In this document: positions 37,390 to 48,820 of the stretch, piece by piece | Position numbering within the stretch: the stretch's first letter is position 1 | Layout: each line of letters begins with the position of its first letter | Assembly (NCBI GenBank): GCA_963921425.1 | Contig: OY992834.1 | Span: forward strand, 11,701,271 to 11,765,270 | Direction of reading: 5' to 3' | DNA from: Dryas octopetala | Lineage: Eukaryota > Streptophyta > Magnoliopsida > Rosales > Rosaceae | DNA length: 64,000 nucleotides | Made by a program: the position numbers and the translations under genes | The notes under the pieces: generated by a model | The model's input: only the letters and a program-made list of their open reading frames with translations | What the model was told of the DNA's origin: nothing | The model's database searches: none

Positions 37390-40300
37390 CACTACAAGAA
37401 AACTTATTTTTCCCGACAAAGATATTTTGTCGGGAAAGATCTTTTTTTGTCGGTAAAAGTTTTCGCCGACAAAATAATTTCGTCGCCCACTTTGTCTCCC
37501 AAAGCTCGTCGAGCAAACCTTTTGCCGACAAAATATTTTACTTTGTCGGGATATGTCAACGCCGACAAAGTTTTTTAGTCGGGAAATTAGTCGGTAAAGG
37601 CCATCGGACAATTAGATTTAGAGTTTTTGCCGACAAAGATTTTGTCGGGAAAGATAGTTTTACCGACCAAATGGTTTTGTCGGGAGAGTTTAAATCTTTT
37701 GCCGACAAACTCTTTGTCGGGAAAAGTCCTTTTTTGCGACAAAACTTTTTTGTCGGCCAAGATGTATATGTTTATGCTGACCAATATTTGGTCAGGAAAA
37801 ATCTCTGCCGACAAAATAACTTTGTCGTTAGAAATTTCATCAATGATAATTCATGCACAAATTATTTTAATTAAATTAATTACATATTTAAAACTTTTTA
37901 CAATTAACAAAACTGCAATTAGTGAAAGATACCTTTTTAATTCATATATCAAAAAACATACAATAAGTGAGTTCATGTCCATATAAAATAATACATACCC
38001 AACAAATTCCAAACATATAAATAGTACCCTAATTAACCATGCATGTGGCAACCTAATTCCTATCCAAAAAATTTACCCTGCAGTGGCAGCCTAATTCCTA
38101 TCCAAAAAAATACCCTGCAATGGCAGCCTAATTCACATCCAAAATATACAACATAGCTGCATGCAGTGGCAACCTAGCTAATTCACATCCAAAATATACA
38201 CCCTGCAGTGGCTGCCTAATTAACATTCAAGATATGTTTGATGCATGTCAAATTTATCAAAAAATATAAAGTCTAGATAACCCTAAAGAGGTGTATGATC
38301 ATCCTCGTCGTCATGAGCACCATCATCTTGTTCAGGCTGTACCTGAGTATGTGTTGGGGGTAGTACTAACCCAGGGATAAGAGTCTGAAGCTGTGGTAGA
38401 AGAAATTGAATCTGTTGCATTAAACCCTCCCTTGCAGCCTTCTCTTCTTGAAGCTGAGTTCGCAGCTGCTCCAATTCTTTAGTAGTGGAATTTGATGGGG
38501 GAGTAGAAGATGATGCAAGATCGCGAAACCTCCCATAACCCAATCCACGGATTGCCCGTCCTGGTTTAGTACCCATTACATCCATAACAATTTGAGTCCC
38601 AACCTGAACAGGAACTGAAATATCTTCTACTGTTGTACCCTCAGGATACTCCTTCATGATATCATCAAGTATGGCATTTTGCTTCTCCATCATCTTATCC
38701 TAGAAACAAGTAAAAAATTTGGATAACATTAATAATCTGTTAGGCAAAATCAATAAGTAAAACTTGGAAAATATAACATACAAGAAGTCTTTGTAAATTT
38801 AAAGGCTTTGAGATAAAGAAACCAAATTCTTAGTATAATGGAAAACCAAATATAACATACAAGTAAAACTTGGAAAATATAACATACAAGAAGTCTTTGA
38901 GATAAAGAAACCAAATTCTTAGTATAATGACAGCATAAAGAGGATGCATTTGGATTGAGACAACAAAGGCTTCTTTTTTATTGACCAAGACAAAATATTG
39001 GCTTCCTTCAATTTACCAAACAAAAAAGAAAAATATAGGCTTCTTTGTCATGCTTTTACCGTTTTGATTCACATGTCCTTTACTCTTTTAAAAATGCCTA
39101 ACAGTAAATGCCTTTTCTTTTGAAAACTTCTAAAATTTTTCTGGTGAATTGTTCCTGTGTGACCTGCACTTTGGTTCTAGATTCAAGTTCAGATAGCATG
39201 CTAATTAGTCAAGTATGATGCTATTGTCATCCCTCATCAATCTTTATTTGCTTGCGAAAATGTGAATGTGATGAAACATAACCATTAATGGAGACAATAG
39301 AAGTGAATATATATAGCATACAATCTTCATAAGACAGAACACAATCTAGAGAAGATAAGATATTGAAAAAGTGTTATGGTTGACTGGAGTGTGAAACAAA
39401 ACTTGCAGTCCATTTATAAACCAGTCAATCCAAATCATAAATAAACCCCCTTTGCACCCCTTAATTTATGATCATTAACCTTTTTAAAAAAATTAACAAA
39501 ACTTAGCTCCTCAAGCTAGGCCCAGATATTATAAGCATAATGGCCATCTTATATATTACAAAAACTGAGAATATTAACAACTGAGAAAATAAGACATTAT
39601 AAGCATGATGGCCATCTTATATATATTAAAAAACTTACATATTTCTCCTTTGCTAGCTCATTGGTCCATGTTTTACCATCCTTCTTGTGGTGGACCTTCT
39701 TGAAGGTGACAACATCTGGAAACTTCTCCCCAGCCTGTAATTAAAACATGATTTTAATTTTACCTTATAAAGAAATCAACGTCATTATTCTTATATCACA
39801 TGAAAATTTTACCTCATAAGCCTCTTGAAATGTCACACCGAACGGACACGACCCAGCACAATGGTTAATAGGCTTCTTGGTCCGGTTAAACTTGTTGGCC
39901 TCGGATCGCTTCTGCAATAATTGAAAAGGTTGGAGCATTACATATAGCCAAATGTTTACAAGTTGAATATTATAATATTAATTTGTACAAGTGACTGGAA
40001 TTAATACCAAAAATGCAGGGCTAGAAAAAATATCACACAACTTCTGCCATTGTTCAACATCTCGGTCTGCCATCTCATCAGGAGGAGCTGCCCGTGCATC
40101 CTCATCCTTCTCAAAGGAAAGGTAGTAATCATGCAGCTCGTACTTGAACTCATTGTATGCCTTATTCATCACCTTATTAACATATTTATAACACCGGTCA
40201 TCTTCCAAAGGTATATCAAAGTTTACCTACAATCCACGATTTAAAAAATTTGTAATTATGGCTAAAAAAAATTAGTAATAATATAACATATGAAATTGAA

Positions 40301-43300
40301 AAGGTTAATAGGAAACTCACTGTCAACTCCTCCATAAGGTCAACTCTAACATCTTGTGGAATGTGCCTCCAAAATTCATAATTCATTGGTGCTTCACTTC
40401 GTACAATGGCCCCTATGTCATTAGATAACAAGCTTCGTGTGGCTCTGTCAGGTAGATTACTAACGTTATGAAGAGTGACGTGAATCTTCTTCTTCATGGT
40501 TCGTGTGAGGGTGGAAGACTTAATTTGTCTACTTGGCCCTCTCACACCCCTTTTAGAAGCAGGCAAAGAACCCTCTGTGGGTGCTGAAAAGAGATAAATC
40601 AACATAAATCAAATTACCATACAAAATCAAATTGACTAAAATTAAATAATTGATTTTCAACCATTAACTTCTTACCATGGGAGCCTTGTTCATTACTGGT
40701 CTGGGGCATTGCAGAAGAGTCTGCATCCTCACCCAATGAGGGTCCTATATTAACAACAAACATATACAAGTATGAGAAAAATTATGAGAATTTAAAGTCA
40801 AATATTATGTACAAAAAAAGACTTACAATCAGCTTAATTGGTCTTGCTGAAAACAAACACTAGACTTAGACAAATTACTTAGAAGATATCCCAAATTCAA
40901 CTCAACTCCACACCATTTCGAAAATAAAAAAATTTAATCAGATTTTAAGTGGGCTAATGAAGGTCATACCATTAGCAGATGTTCTGGCAGCAGTGCTTTG
41001 AGAACAAGACTTGTGACGACGACGTGCACTGGTAGACCGAGTCTGACTGGTAGTTTGGGGCATCGTAGTTTGTGGTGCCATAGTCTGTGGTGGTGAAGTC
41101 TACTGAACTAAAGTCTGGGGAACATAATTTTGGGGTGGTGAAGTTTGGCGAACTGAATTCTCAGGTGCTGAAGTGCAGCGAGATGAAGTCTCAGGTGGTG
41201 AAGTACGGCGAGATGAAGTCTGGAGGACAGAATTTTGGTGTGGTGAAGTACGACGAACTGAAGTCTCAGGTGGTGAACTGAAAGCTGTAAAAAGTCGCTT
41301 CCTTGGAGGCCTAACAGGTGGTGGAAGAGGGGTAGACAAGATGGTATCGGTCTTGCTCCTATTGGCTGTACGGCTCCTCTTTGCAGTACAAATAAGATCC
41401 ATCGTTTGTCCATGGAAGTGCAATATTCTTGCTGGCTATGTAGAACTTATGAACATTAATATAGCACTAAAAATATAAACAAAACTTATACATAGCACCA
41501 AAAAAAAAAAAAAAAAACTTAATATATAACAAAAATTAACTCCTAGCAGTACATTATACAAAAGCAATTAACTAATACGGAACAAAAAATAAAATGATCA
41601 AATGATTACATATTAGCAATTAACTCATAGCATGAAATAGGTAATACATAGTAGCAAAAAAAATAACTAATACATATCAGCAACTTAACTCGTAAGAGCA
41701 TCATATAGTTTAGTATACTCATCACTTAAAAAAGCATGCATTTTCTAGCAGCCAATCCCAAGGCTCATTATGTTTAGTTATAATGTATTTAAAAAAAAAA
41801 AAAAAAAAGAGTCCTCTAGAAATCATATTGAATTTGGATTAAAGTAATGGAAGATGCAAAAGATGTAAAGGAAGCAATTTGGAATATTGAAGGTGCTAGA
41901 TTTCCTATATATCTTGACACCTAATCCTAAAGTTTTTCTTGTCTAGTGAAAAATTTAAAATTATAAATCATAAGAAAATGGCTGGATTTATTCATATTGT
42001 GTAGAGCTTTTCCCTATGTCTTCTAGTTCCCGTTTTAGTTTTTTGTTTGGGGGGAGAGAAAGGTAGACAGGGGACATGTAACTCTCACTAGTTAGAACTA
42101 ATTACTTTCTTTGAAAACAATATTTTCCCTTAATATTTTGAAACACAAGAAATAAGCACAAAAAATATTCGTAAAATCCATCGCCTGTACTTTTCTATTA
42201 CATTTAAAGTTGCTTCTTAAGGGACTAAAGAAGAGACTTCTAGCCTTAGAAAGTGGCTTCTTTTAAGTTTGTTTTTTTCTTTGTTTTCCTATGACAACTT
42301 GTATGAACAGATAACAATATTTAAAAGGGCAAACAAGCATAATTTATCTTTCCCCTAATATGTCAACAACAATTAAACAGGCAAGAACTTTACTTATAAT
42401 TTGTCATTCACAAACTGGGTGACTATCTTTTGGTTACTATATTACTCTAAGAGTGCAAGCTTATTTCTCATCTCATGACAAAATTAGATGCATATATAAA
42501 CTTAAAATCAAACAGAACAACAAGCAGAAAATTAAACAAACAAAAAACCTTAAAATATAAACCTAATAAAAATTAATACAATAACAAATTTACAAAATCA
42601 AATCCAAAAAAAAAAAAAATAGCAGATTTTTACCTCAAATAAGCCCTTGGAGCAAATCAACCTGCAAGCACAATACATTCAGAAACCAAATGATTAAATT
42701 GGAATGAGAAACCCATAATCCATTTAGAAACCATATCATTAAACTGAAATTTGAAAACCAAAACAAACAAGAAAAAGAAGAAAAAAGAAAACCTTTTCTC
42801 GCAGGAATAAGGAATGGTTTTCTGAAGTTTGGGTTTTGGGTTTGCGTTTGGATTAAAGGGTTTAGGGTTTGGGTTTATAAGGTCACAGAGTGTGAGAAAG
42901 GGGCTTCGGGTGTATAAGATCAGAGAGTGGTGGCGATCGAAATGGCAGAACAAATGAAACCCATAGATAGAGTGAGGTGGACTGTGAGAAAGGCGACGGC
43001 TGAGCTGGGTTTGTGGCGACGACGACGGAGGCGACGACGATGGAGGCGACGACGATGGAGGCAACGACGACGGAGGCGACGACGATGGAGGCGACGATGG
43101 AGGCGAGACTCGTGGGTGGAGAAGAGGCTGAGTTGGGTGGGTGAGAGCGTTCTGTGTTGATGGTAAACTGAGAGACAGAGTGGGGTGTGAGAGACTTAGA
43201 GCGTTCTTTGAATGCTCTGTTAATTTTGTTGAGAGGGCTTTTGGTTTTTTTTTTTTTTTTTTTTATGTTTCTCTACTTGACCCGACTAATTTCTGTCGGC

Positions 43301-43583
43301 CCATTGAAACCTAAGTCTTCACTACGCGGGAAAAATGCGCGCTATTTTTTTTGTCTAAATAGCTTCATTGTTTTCCCGACAAAACTAAGTTTTTCGCCAA
43401 AACTTGTTTTCCCGACAAACTATTTGTCGCCCAAAGTCATTACTTTGTCGGCCCATTTGGCTTAACTATTCTGTCCTTTTTTACCGACAAAATTATTACT
43501 TTGTCGTTAGAAACCATTTTGCCCGACAAACCTTGTCTTTGTCGGCTAAACTATTGTCGGGAAAAATAAGTTTTCTTGTAGTG
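37390..43583 (-). mobile_element. CACTA (En/Spm) element, 6.2 kb, complete ends
   Basis: Both termini read CACTACAAGAAAACTTATTT inward, and the 3-bp target duplication CCA occurs at 37387-37389 and 43584-43586. Subterminal regions (37400-37830 and 43350-43570) hold many copies of TTTGTCGGGAAA and GCCGACAAA in both orientations, the usual TnpA-binding arrangement. A seven-exon TnpA-like gene lies on the minus strand (41402-38283). The region between it and the right end has a GC-rich minisatellite with unit GGCGACGACGATGGA (about 43014-43105) and telomere-like GGTTTAGGGTTTGGG (42856-42872), probably in the promoter and leader. There is no trace of the large TnpD transposase, so mobility would need one supplied in trans. 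Confidence 0.93.
38283..41402 (-). pseudogene. CACTA TnpA-like protein (Transposase_24 type), one in-frame stop
   Basis: Exons 41402-40970, 40744-40676, 40583-40321, 40226-40008, 39911-39813, 39734-39639 and 38699-38283 all have GT-AG borders and consistent phases (532 codons including the final stop). Exon 1 encodes Thr/Ser/Pro repeats of the SPPETS type. A TAG at 41102-41100 interrupts it at codon 101, while everything downstream stays open. Exons 3-6 carry the conserved part, for example VMNKAYNEFKYELHDYY, DVEQWQKLCDIF and KRSEANKFNRTKKPINHCAG, which I recognise as the plant Ptta/En/Spm transposase family. The C-terminus has a coiled coil (ELEQLRTQLQEEKAAREGL) and an acidic tail. In CACTA elements TnpA binds subterminal motifs. 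A later Met (MAPQTTMPQ, about codon 109) could restart translation, so function is not excluded. Confidence 0.8.
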
Positions 43584-43849
43584 CCAATAGAAGAACTAGA
43601 GAAAAGATTAAGCTTACAGTGGATATTACGTACGGTGAACAACACGCCTTGAACATGAAAAAACTGATTGACACGTTTCACTGCTCAAGACGCCATTTCT
43701 TTAAAGCGAATTCAATTTCGCGTATTTACGAAGCCATTGGTCTTGATGTAGGCCTGACAGTCTTACATAAACATGAATTATGACGCCGGACAATTTAGAG
43801 GCTATCAAGATTCGAATGTTGGATCATCTAAAAACCAACTATTACTAAA

Positions 43850-44440
43850 TAAAAACCCTTGTCCGAGTAGAGCGACCCTAAGAGGTCCCGAGCTCGACAA
43901 GTAGAGACCCCAAAGGTCTATAAAAACCCTCGTCCAAGTAGAGCGACCCCAAGAGGTCCCGAGCTCGACAAGTAGAGACCTCAAAGGTATATAAAATTCT
44001 TGTCTGAGCAGAGCAATCCCAAGAGATCCCGAGCTTGACAAGTAAAAAACCCCAAAGGTCTATAAAGATCCTTGTCCGAACAGAGCGACCCCAAGAGGTC
44101 CTGAGCTTGACAAGTAAAAGACCCCAAAGGTTTATAAAGATCCTTGTCCGAGCAGAGCAACCCCAAGAGGTCCCGAGCGAGACAAGTAAATGACCCCAAA
44201 GGTTTATAAAGATCCTTGTTCGAGTAGAGCGACCCCAAGAGGTCCTAAGCTCGACAAGTAAAAGACCCTAAAGGTCTATAAAGATCCTTGTCTGAGGAGA
44301 GTGACCCTAAAAGGTCCCAAGCTTGGCAAGTAAAAGACCCCAAAGGTCTACAAAAACTTTTGTCCGAGCAGAGTAACCCAAGAAGTCTCGAGCCCGACAA
44401 GTAAAAACCTAGAGGTCTCAAGTTCAACACAGAGACTAAG
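43850..44440. repeat. 71-72 bp tandem array, about 8 copies
   Basis: The CAAAGGT landmark recurs at 43911, 43982, 44053, 44125, 44197, 44269 (as TAAAGGT) and 44341. Each unit contains CCTTGTCCGAGCAGAGCGAC, then CCCAAGAGGTCC and GAGCTCGACAAGTA. Copies differ by several substitutions, so the array is not very recent. The period is close to a multiple of three, so minus-strand frames show a 24-residue repeat; coding is doubtful. Arrays like this are common in the 3' untranslated part of gypsy Tat-type retrotransposons, matching the LTR at 47450. Confidence 0.85.
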
Positions 44441-44735
44441 AATCAAACGATTATTGACCGAGCCGAGACAAAATAACTTGGCAGAAAAGTTAAGTTTAAC
44501 ATTAAAGATAAAAAGACGTTGTCCACAAAAGCACCAAACATTGTTCACAAAATTACCAAACCCGAGCCACGTCTCAGCTCGAGGAAAAATAAAAAAAATA
44601 AACATAAAGAAAGAACTAATGGTTCTTGTCTTGAGCTTCATCCTGAGGAGAACTGAATGCCTGAGCCAGCCCAGAAGGCTGAACAGATTCAGAGATAACC
44701 GGAAGCTCGCCCTCGGTAGTGACTGGCGCCTGAAC

Positions 44736-46866
44736 CTAATCTTCAATATTGTCTTCCTCTTCATCAGACCCTTCAGCCACGAAGTCGAGGTTCCATTCCG
44801 GGTGCTTGGTTTGGATTTTGTCGATCAAGTTCCAGAACCCATCATGCCTAGCTTTCGTTGCAGCCTGAACGCCGACCTCGCGCTCCTCCAGCACCCTCTT
44901 TTCGGCTTCCAAGACATCATTTTGCAAGTCTCGATTTAGTTTTTCCAGCGCAGCCACCCTCTTGTCAGATGCCTCTAGATTTTTAGCCAGAAGAGCCCTC
45001 TCAGCTCCCAGGGTGTTCAGCTGAACTTGCAATTCGGTCGCCCTCTTGTGCTCCTCCTCCCTCATTTGCTTCTCCTCAGCCAAAGCAGCATCCGAGGCTT
45101 CGTGCTTGTCCTTATAACTCTTCAATTGCTTCGCAGCTTTCACAGCCTCCCTTGCCACCTCAAATTGCTGCAAGGCGAGCTAGAAAGAGAAAGCAAAGTC
45201 AGAACAGAAAAAAGAAAAAGAAAAAAAGAGAAGTCTTTTAGGTTCTTACTTTCATAATCTGCTTGGAATTCTGCACAGCCATTTCGTCGAAGTCAGGATG
45301 CCCGGCTGGGGCCCACATCTTCTTAATAAAGCTCGGGGTCAAGACATTGACACAACCCCGAACAAAGCCAGAGAGATGAGCTCCCACCGTCATAGAGTCA
45401 CCACCATCCGAGCCGACCTGAGGTTCTTGCCTTGTTCTCTTGTTCCTCTCTGTCTTAACTTTTGGAGCTTTCCTTTTTTCTTGATCCACAGGTTGGACAG
45501 GTGGACTGGTCTGAATCGTTGGCACGGGTGGTTGAACTGAGGAAGGCGAGCTCGACGTGTTTTCAGGCGGGTCAGATTGGCTATAAGAAGACACTCCTCT
45601 GGTCGGTTTTCTCCCCTTTCCTTTGTCCACCTTTTTGGCTATCTTAGCCGAACATTCAGGGTCATTGCGATTTAGCACCATTTCTCTGGCTTGACGCAAA
45701 TTTCTCTTCGGAGAAGGAAAGTTGACCCCACTCGTCCCGATCTGCTCGTCACTTAAAAGAAATACGGCAGACCTCTCATTGGGAGGGAGATCTCTAACTT
45801 TCTTGAGCTCGGCTTTTTGAGGTTTGACAAGCCTGCACTTTTTCCAGATATCTGCAAGACAAATAAAACGGGTTAAACACCGATCCGAGCTAAAACAAAC
45901 AAAAACAAAAACTTGGAAGAATAAAAAAAAAATAAACAAATTGGAGATTGGACAGATCCTAACTACCCTACCTGCTCTCCTAAAACACCGGCGACCCGAG
46001 CAACGGGATGCCTCTTTGGGTCAAATTCTCAATCCCCAGAAGCAAAGAAATATTGTTTTTTCCAAGTCTTCTGGGAAGTTGGATTCCTAGTAATTAACTG
46101 AGCTCCAAAGGCTTGAAAATTATAAAATCTGAGCTTGTTTGCCTCATTTGTCCTTAATCTGAAGCAATGAAAGAGGAGTCTGCTACTCGGCTTGTATTTG
46201 TTCACTCTTTTTCAGAGAATGTGCATGGCCAAAATATCCCTCAGCCAATATTGCAAAAAAGGATGTAGTGGTAACCTGACCCCGTATTCAACATTTCTAG
46301 GTACAAAGTCACCCATCCGCTTAGGGGTCGGCTCGGCCTTTCATTTGGGCCCGGCAACAGCATCAGAACCGAGCTCGGGATTTTGAACCTATCTCTAGGT
46401 CTTCTAATTCCAACTCCAACATTTGGTTAGGGATAAAGTCCGCTTTCCAAGACCGATCTTCATAATATTCAGGGTTGGTAGTGGGAGATCGGGTCGAGCT
46501 CGAAGCTTCTTGACCCCGATCATGATCGCCTGATTGGGCGATAATGATAAGTCCATAACTAGTGCTAGGCTCATCATGATCCTCATGTTCAGACTCATCT
46601 CTTTCGCTCTGAGCTCCCTCTTTAGCAGCATTCAACTGCTCGGAATCCGAGCTTACTTCAAATAATGAGATGGCACTAAGTATCTCCACCTCTGATTCAG
46701 GGGAACCTCTAACCTTCCCCGGACGCCTATCTACCGAGTCGAGCTCGTCTACTCACTGAACCAGCTCATCAAAATCAAGTTCAATAGATGGAGTCCTAGA
46801 TGACTCTGTCTCACTATCCCCATCAAATGCATTACTCGGCTTAAGCTCGCCCTCAGAATCAGACAT
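44736..46866 (-). pseudogene. Decayed retrotransposon antisense ORF
   Basis: ATG at 46866 (MSDSEGELKPSNAFDGDSE) begins an acidic frame that meets TGA at 46755-46753, continues open to 46363, then shifts frame through RMGDFVPRNVEYGVRLPLHP and FNFQAFGAQLITRNP-like segments. A second open part (about 45880-45238) reads PPNERSAVFLLSDEQIGTSG, followed by a Ser/Pro/Lys-rich linker. The last part (45173-44736) is a coiled coil (LQVQLNTLGAERALLAKNLE) with an acidic end. The order (plant-type globular region, disordered linker, coiled coil) resembles the non-gag-pol proteins carried by plant gypsy elements and annotated as putative gypsy-type transposase domain. Stops and shifts show that it is dead. 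It runs opposite to the LTR at 47450. Confidence 0.6.
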
Positions 46867-47449
46867 GTTTTGCCCATAAACAAAGTTCTAAAGAGAAATT
46901 CACTCGTTTTAGATCAAAAAGTGTACCAACTCAAGAAAAACCAAGAACACACACACTGGTATCCAGAAAAATTGAAATTCGAAGCAAAAAAGTGAGGAAT
47001 CACTTACAGTTATCCCCGGTCACTCATTCTCTCTTCTCCAGTCGTCGAAAATGCCACAGACCACCATAATGATTGCTGGAACTAATTTCATAGCGAATCG
47101 GGGATAAGAGTATCGAAGAACTTAGGAAGTTTCTATGAGTTTGAAAGCTTGAAAAATTAGAGAGGAGCATAAATGGGAAGTAAAACCAAATGGAGGATCT
47201 TTTATACTTCCATGGGAATCTCAATCACTGCCGTTCATTTTGGCACTTCGTGTCTAAGAGGCACCATTAATGCACATGATGTCACCACACATCCTGAAGC
47301 GTCTTAACCTTTCTTATCGTGACACATGACCGGTTAGGTAGGAAGGACATATGGTGATTGAGGGTGGGTTTAGATAAGCTAATGTTGCCGCTTGAAATTC
47401 AACTCCTAATCCAAATGTTACAAGCTCGGATCAAAAGTTGGGGGACTTC

Positions 47450-48344
47450 TGTTTGTGGGAAAATCCCCCTTTATTCTCCCAATTAATATGATCCATACAC
47501 GTGGAATGATTAACTCGTCAAGCAAGCTAATCCGATCAGCTCGGTGTCATCCTTGTCCAAGCCAAATTCAACGTCCCGGTCAGCCAGATCTCAACATAGG
47601 GTCTGAGCCGAACTCAAATAATAAAAATAGGCACATCCTAGATATGGTCAGCTCGGCTCAGACCATAAATATCATTTACGGAAAAGCCCAGTTCGGATGG
47701 AATAATGCCATGTCCACTAGGCACGAATATCAAGGGCTGGGCCAACTACACCTAAAGTAATCTTGGCAGTTTCTCAATTATTTCTGATACAGTAGTGTTA
47801 GATATCCCACATTTTTATACCACAATTTCATACCACCTTATGTGGCAACTTACATGACATTCATATATTGGACACTAAAAATTAAAAATAAAAACCCAAA
47901 AAGAAAAAGAAAAACTATGTTCAATAAAGTAATGACACATGAAATGGTATAAAAATGTGGTATAAGAATGTGGTAAGTATAACATTATTCTTTCTGATAT
48001 GGAGTGACCACAATCCCATATTTCCTGAATTATGTGTCATTTAGTTAATGATTACATGTCTGATCATTATGACGGACCCCATCATAATGACTATAAAAAG
48101 CACTACCTTCCTAATATGGAGGGGGGATTGACATAAGAGAAGAGCTTCTTATGAGCTGAGAACTCGATGTTAATTCTGAACATATGTATTCTCAAAAACA
48201 TTAATACATGGACTATGGATGTACCCCAAATTGGGTGAACCACCTAAAATATCTTGTTTCTTTTCCTCCTCTTTTCTACCCCATTTTCCACTATCATTAT
48301 CTACACTTCATTTTAAATTTGTGTGACAGAAATTTGCACAAACA
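47450..48344 (+). mobile_element. 3' LTR of a degraded gypsy-type retrotransposon
   Basis: The polypurine-like tract AAAAGTTGGGGGACTTC (47433-47449) is followed directly by TGTTTGTGGGAAAATCCCCC, the expected PPT and LTR start. A TATA box (CTATAAAAAG, about 48091-48100) and the R/U5-like GAACCACCTAAAATATCTTG (about 48237) follow in plus orientation. The probable end is CACAAACA at 48344. The right end is less certain than the left. The internal region lies to the left (about 43600-47449), but pol, the primer site and the 5' LTR are missing. Tandem array and antisense ORF suggest the Tat lineage. A MITE has inserted in it at 47795-47985. Confidence 0.65.
47795..47985. mobile_element. TA-target hairpin MITE, copy 3, nested in the LTR
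   Basis: 191-bp element flanked by TA, with ends GTGTTAGATATCCCACATTT and, inverted, ATGTTATACTTACCACATTC. TTTTTATACCA pairs with its complement inside. Same outer rule as the elements at 19821 and 26866. The pairing is shorter and less perfect than in the other two. Confidence 0.6.
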
Positions 48345-48820
48345 TAAGGTAAGCTGGGATAGCAAAGGCAACAATCTTAAAACCTCTCCCTGCTAAAGAT
48401 AGTGTTCCTTGCTATAATTTTATTGTCGACATGTCAAACTGATTTTTGTTTGACCTCCTACATATTGTAGCATACTGTAGGCAACCCCGAATATTTATTC
48501 AGATTATTTAAGACTTTGATCCTCCAATTCATTGCATAATACCACACAAATCAAGGATTCTCACCATTTCATTGCAGCAATGTGATCAAAAACCATGTTT
48601 AGTAGAATTAAGGATTTGTATGAGGTATTTCTTTCCTTAGGAATCTTCAATGGAGTTCTTTCCTTATTACAGTTACTTTTTGATTGACAAAATCACTACA
48701 AAAGAATACAGGGGCAAATTTTCAGCACACATCCCCCTGACAGGATAACAATACTAATGAATTGAAGTTTTACATTAATAACAAAGATTCAAGTACAGAT
48801 TCTTGAAGAAATGTATTTTT
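48345..48820. other. 3' flank of the racemase-family gene
   Basis: AT-rich sequence with the likely 3' UTR of the minus-strand gene that ends at 48821. Nothing else recognised. Confidence 0.35.

Noticed and set aside
42927-43160. Arg-rich frame upstream of the TnpA gene
   Set aside because: It translates the GGCGACGACGATGGA minisatellite in the CACTA leader.
43981-44430. 24-residue repeat protein on the minus strand
   Set aside because: The frame is broken between units, and the array is the 72-bp tandem repeat of a retroelement remnant.
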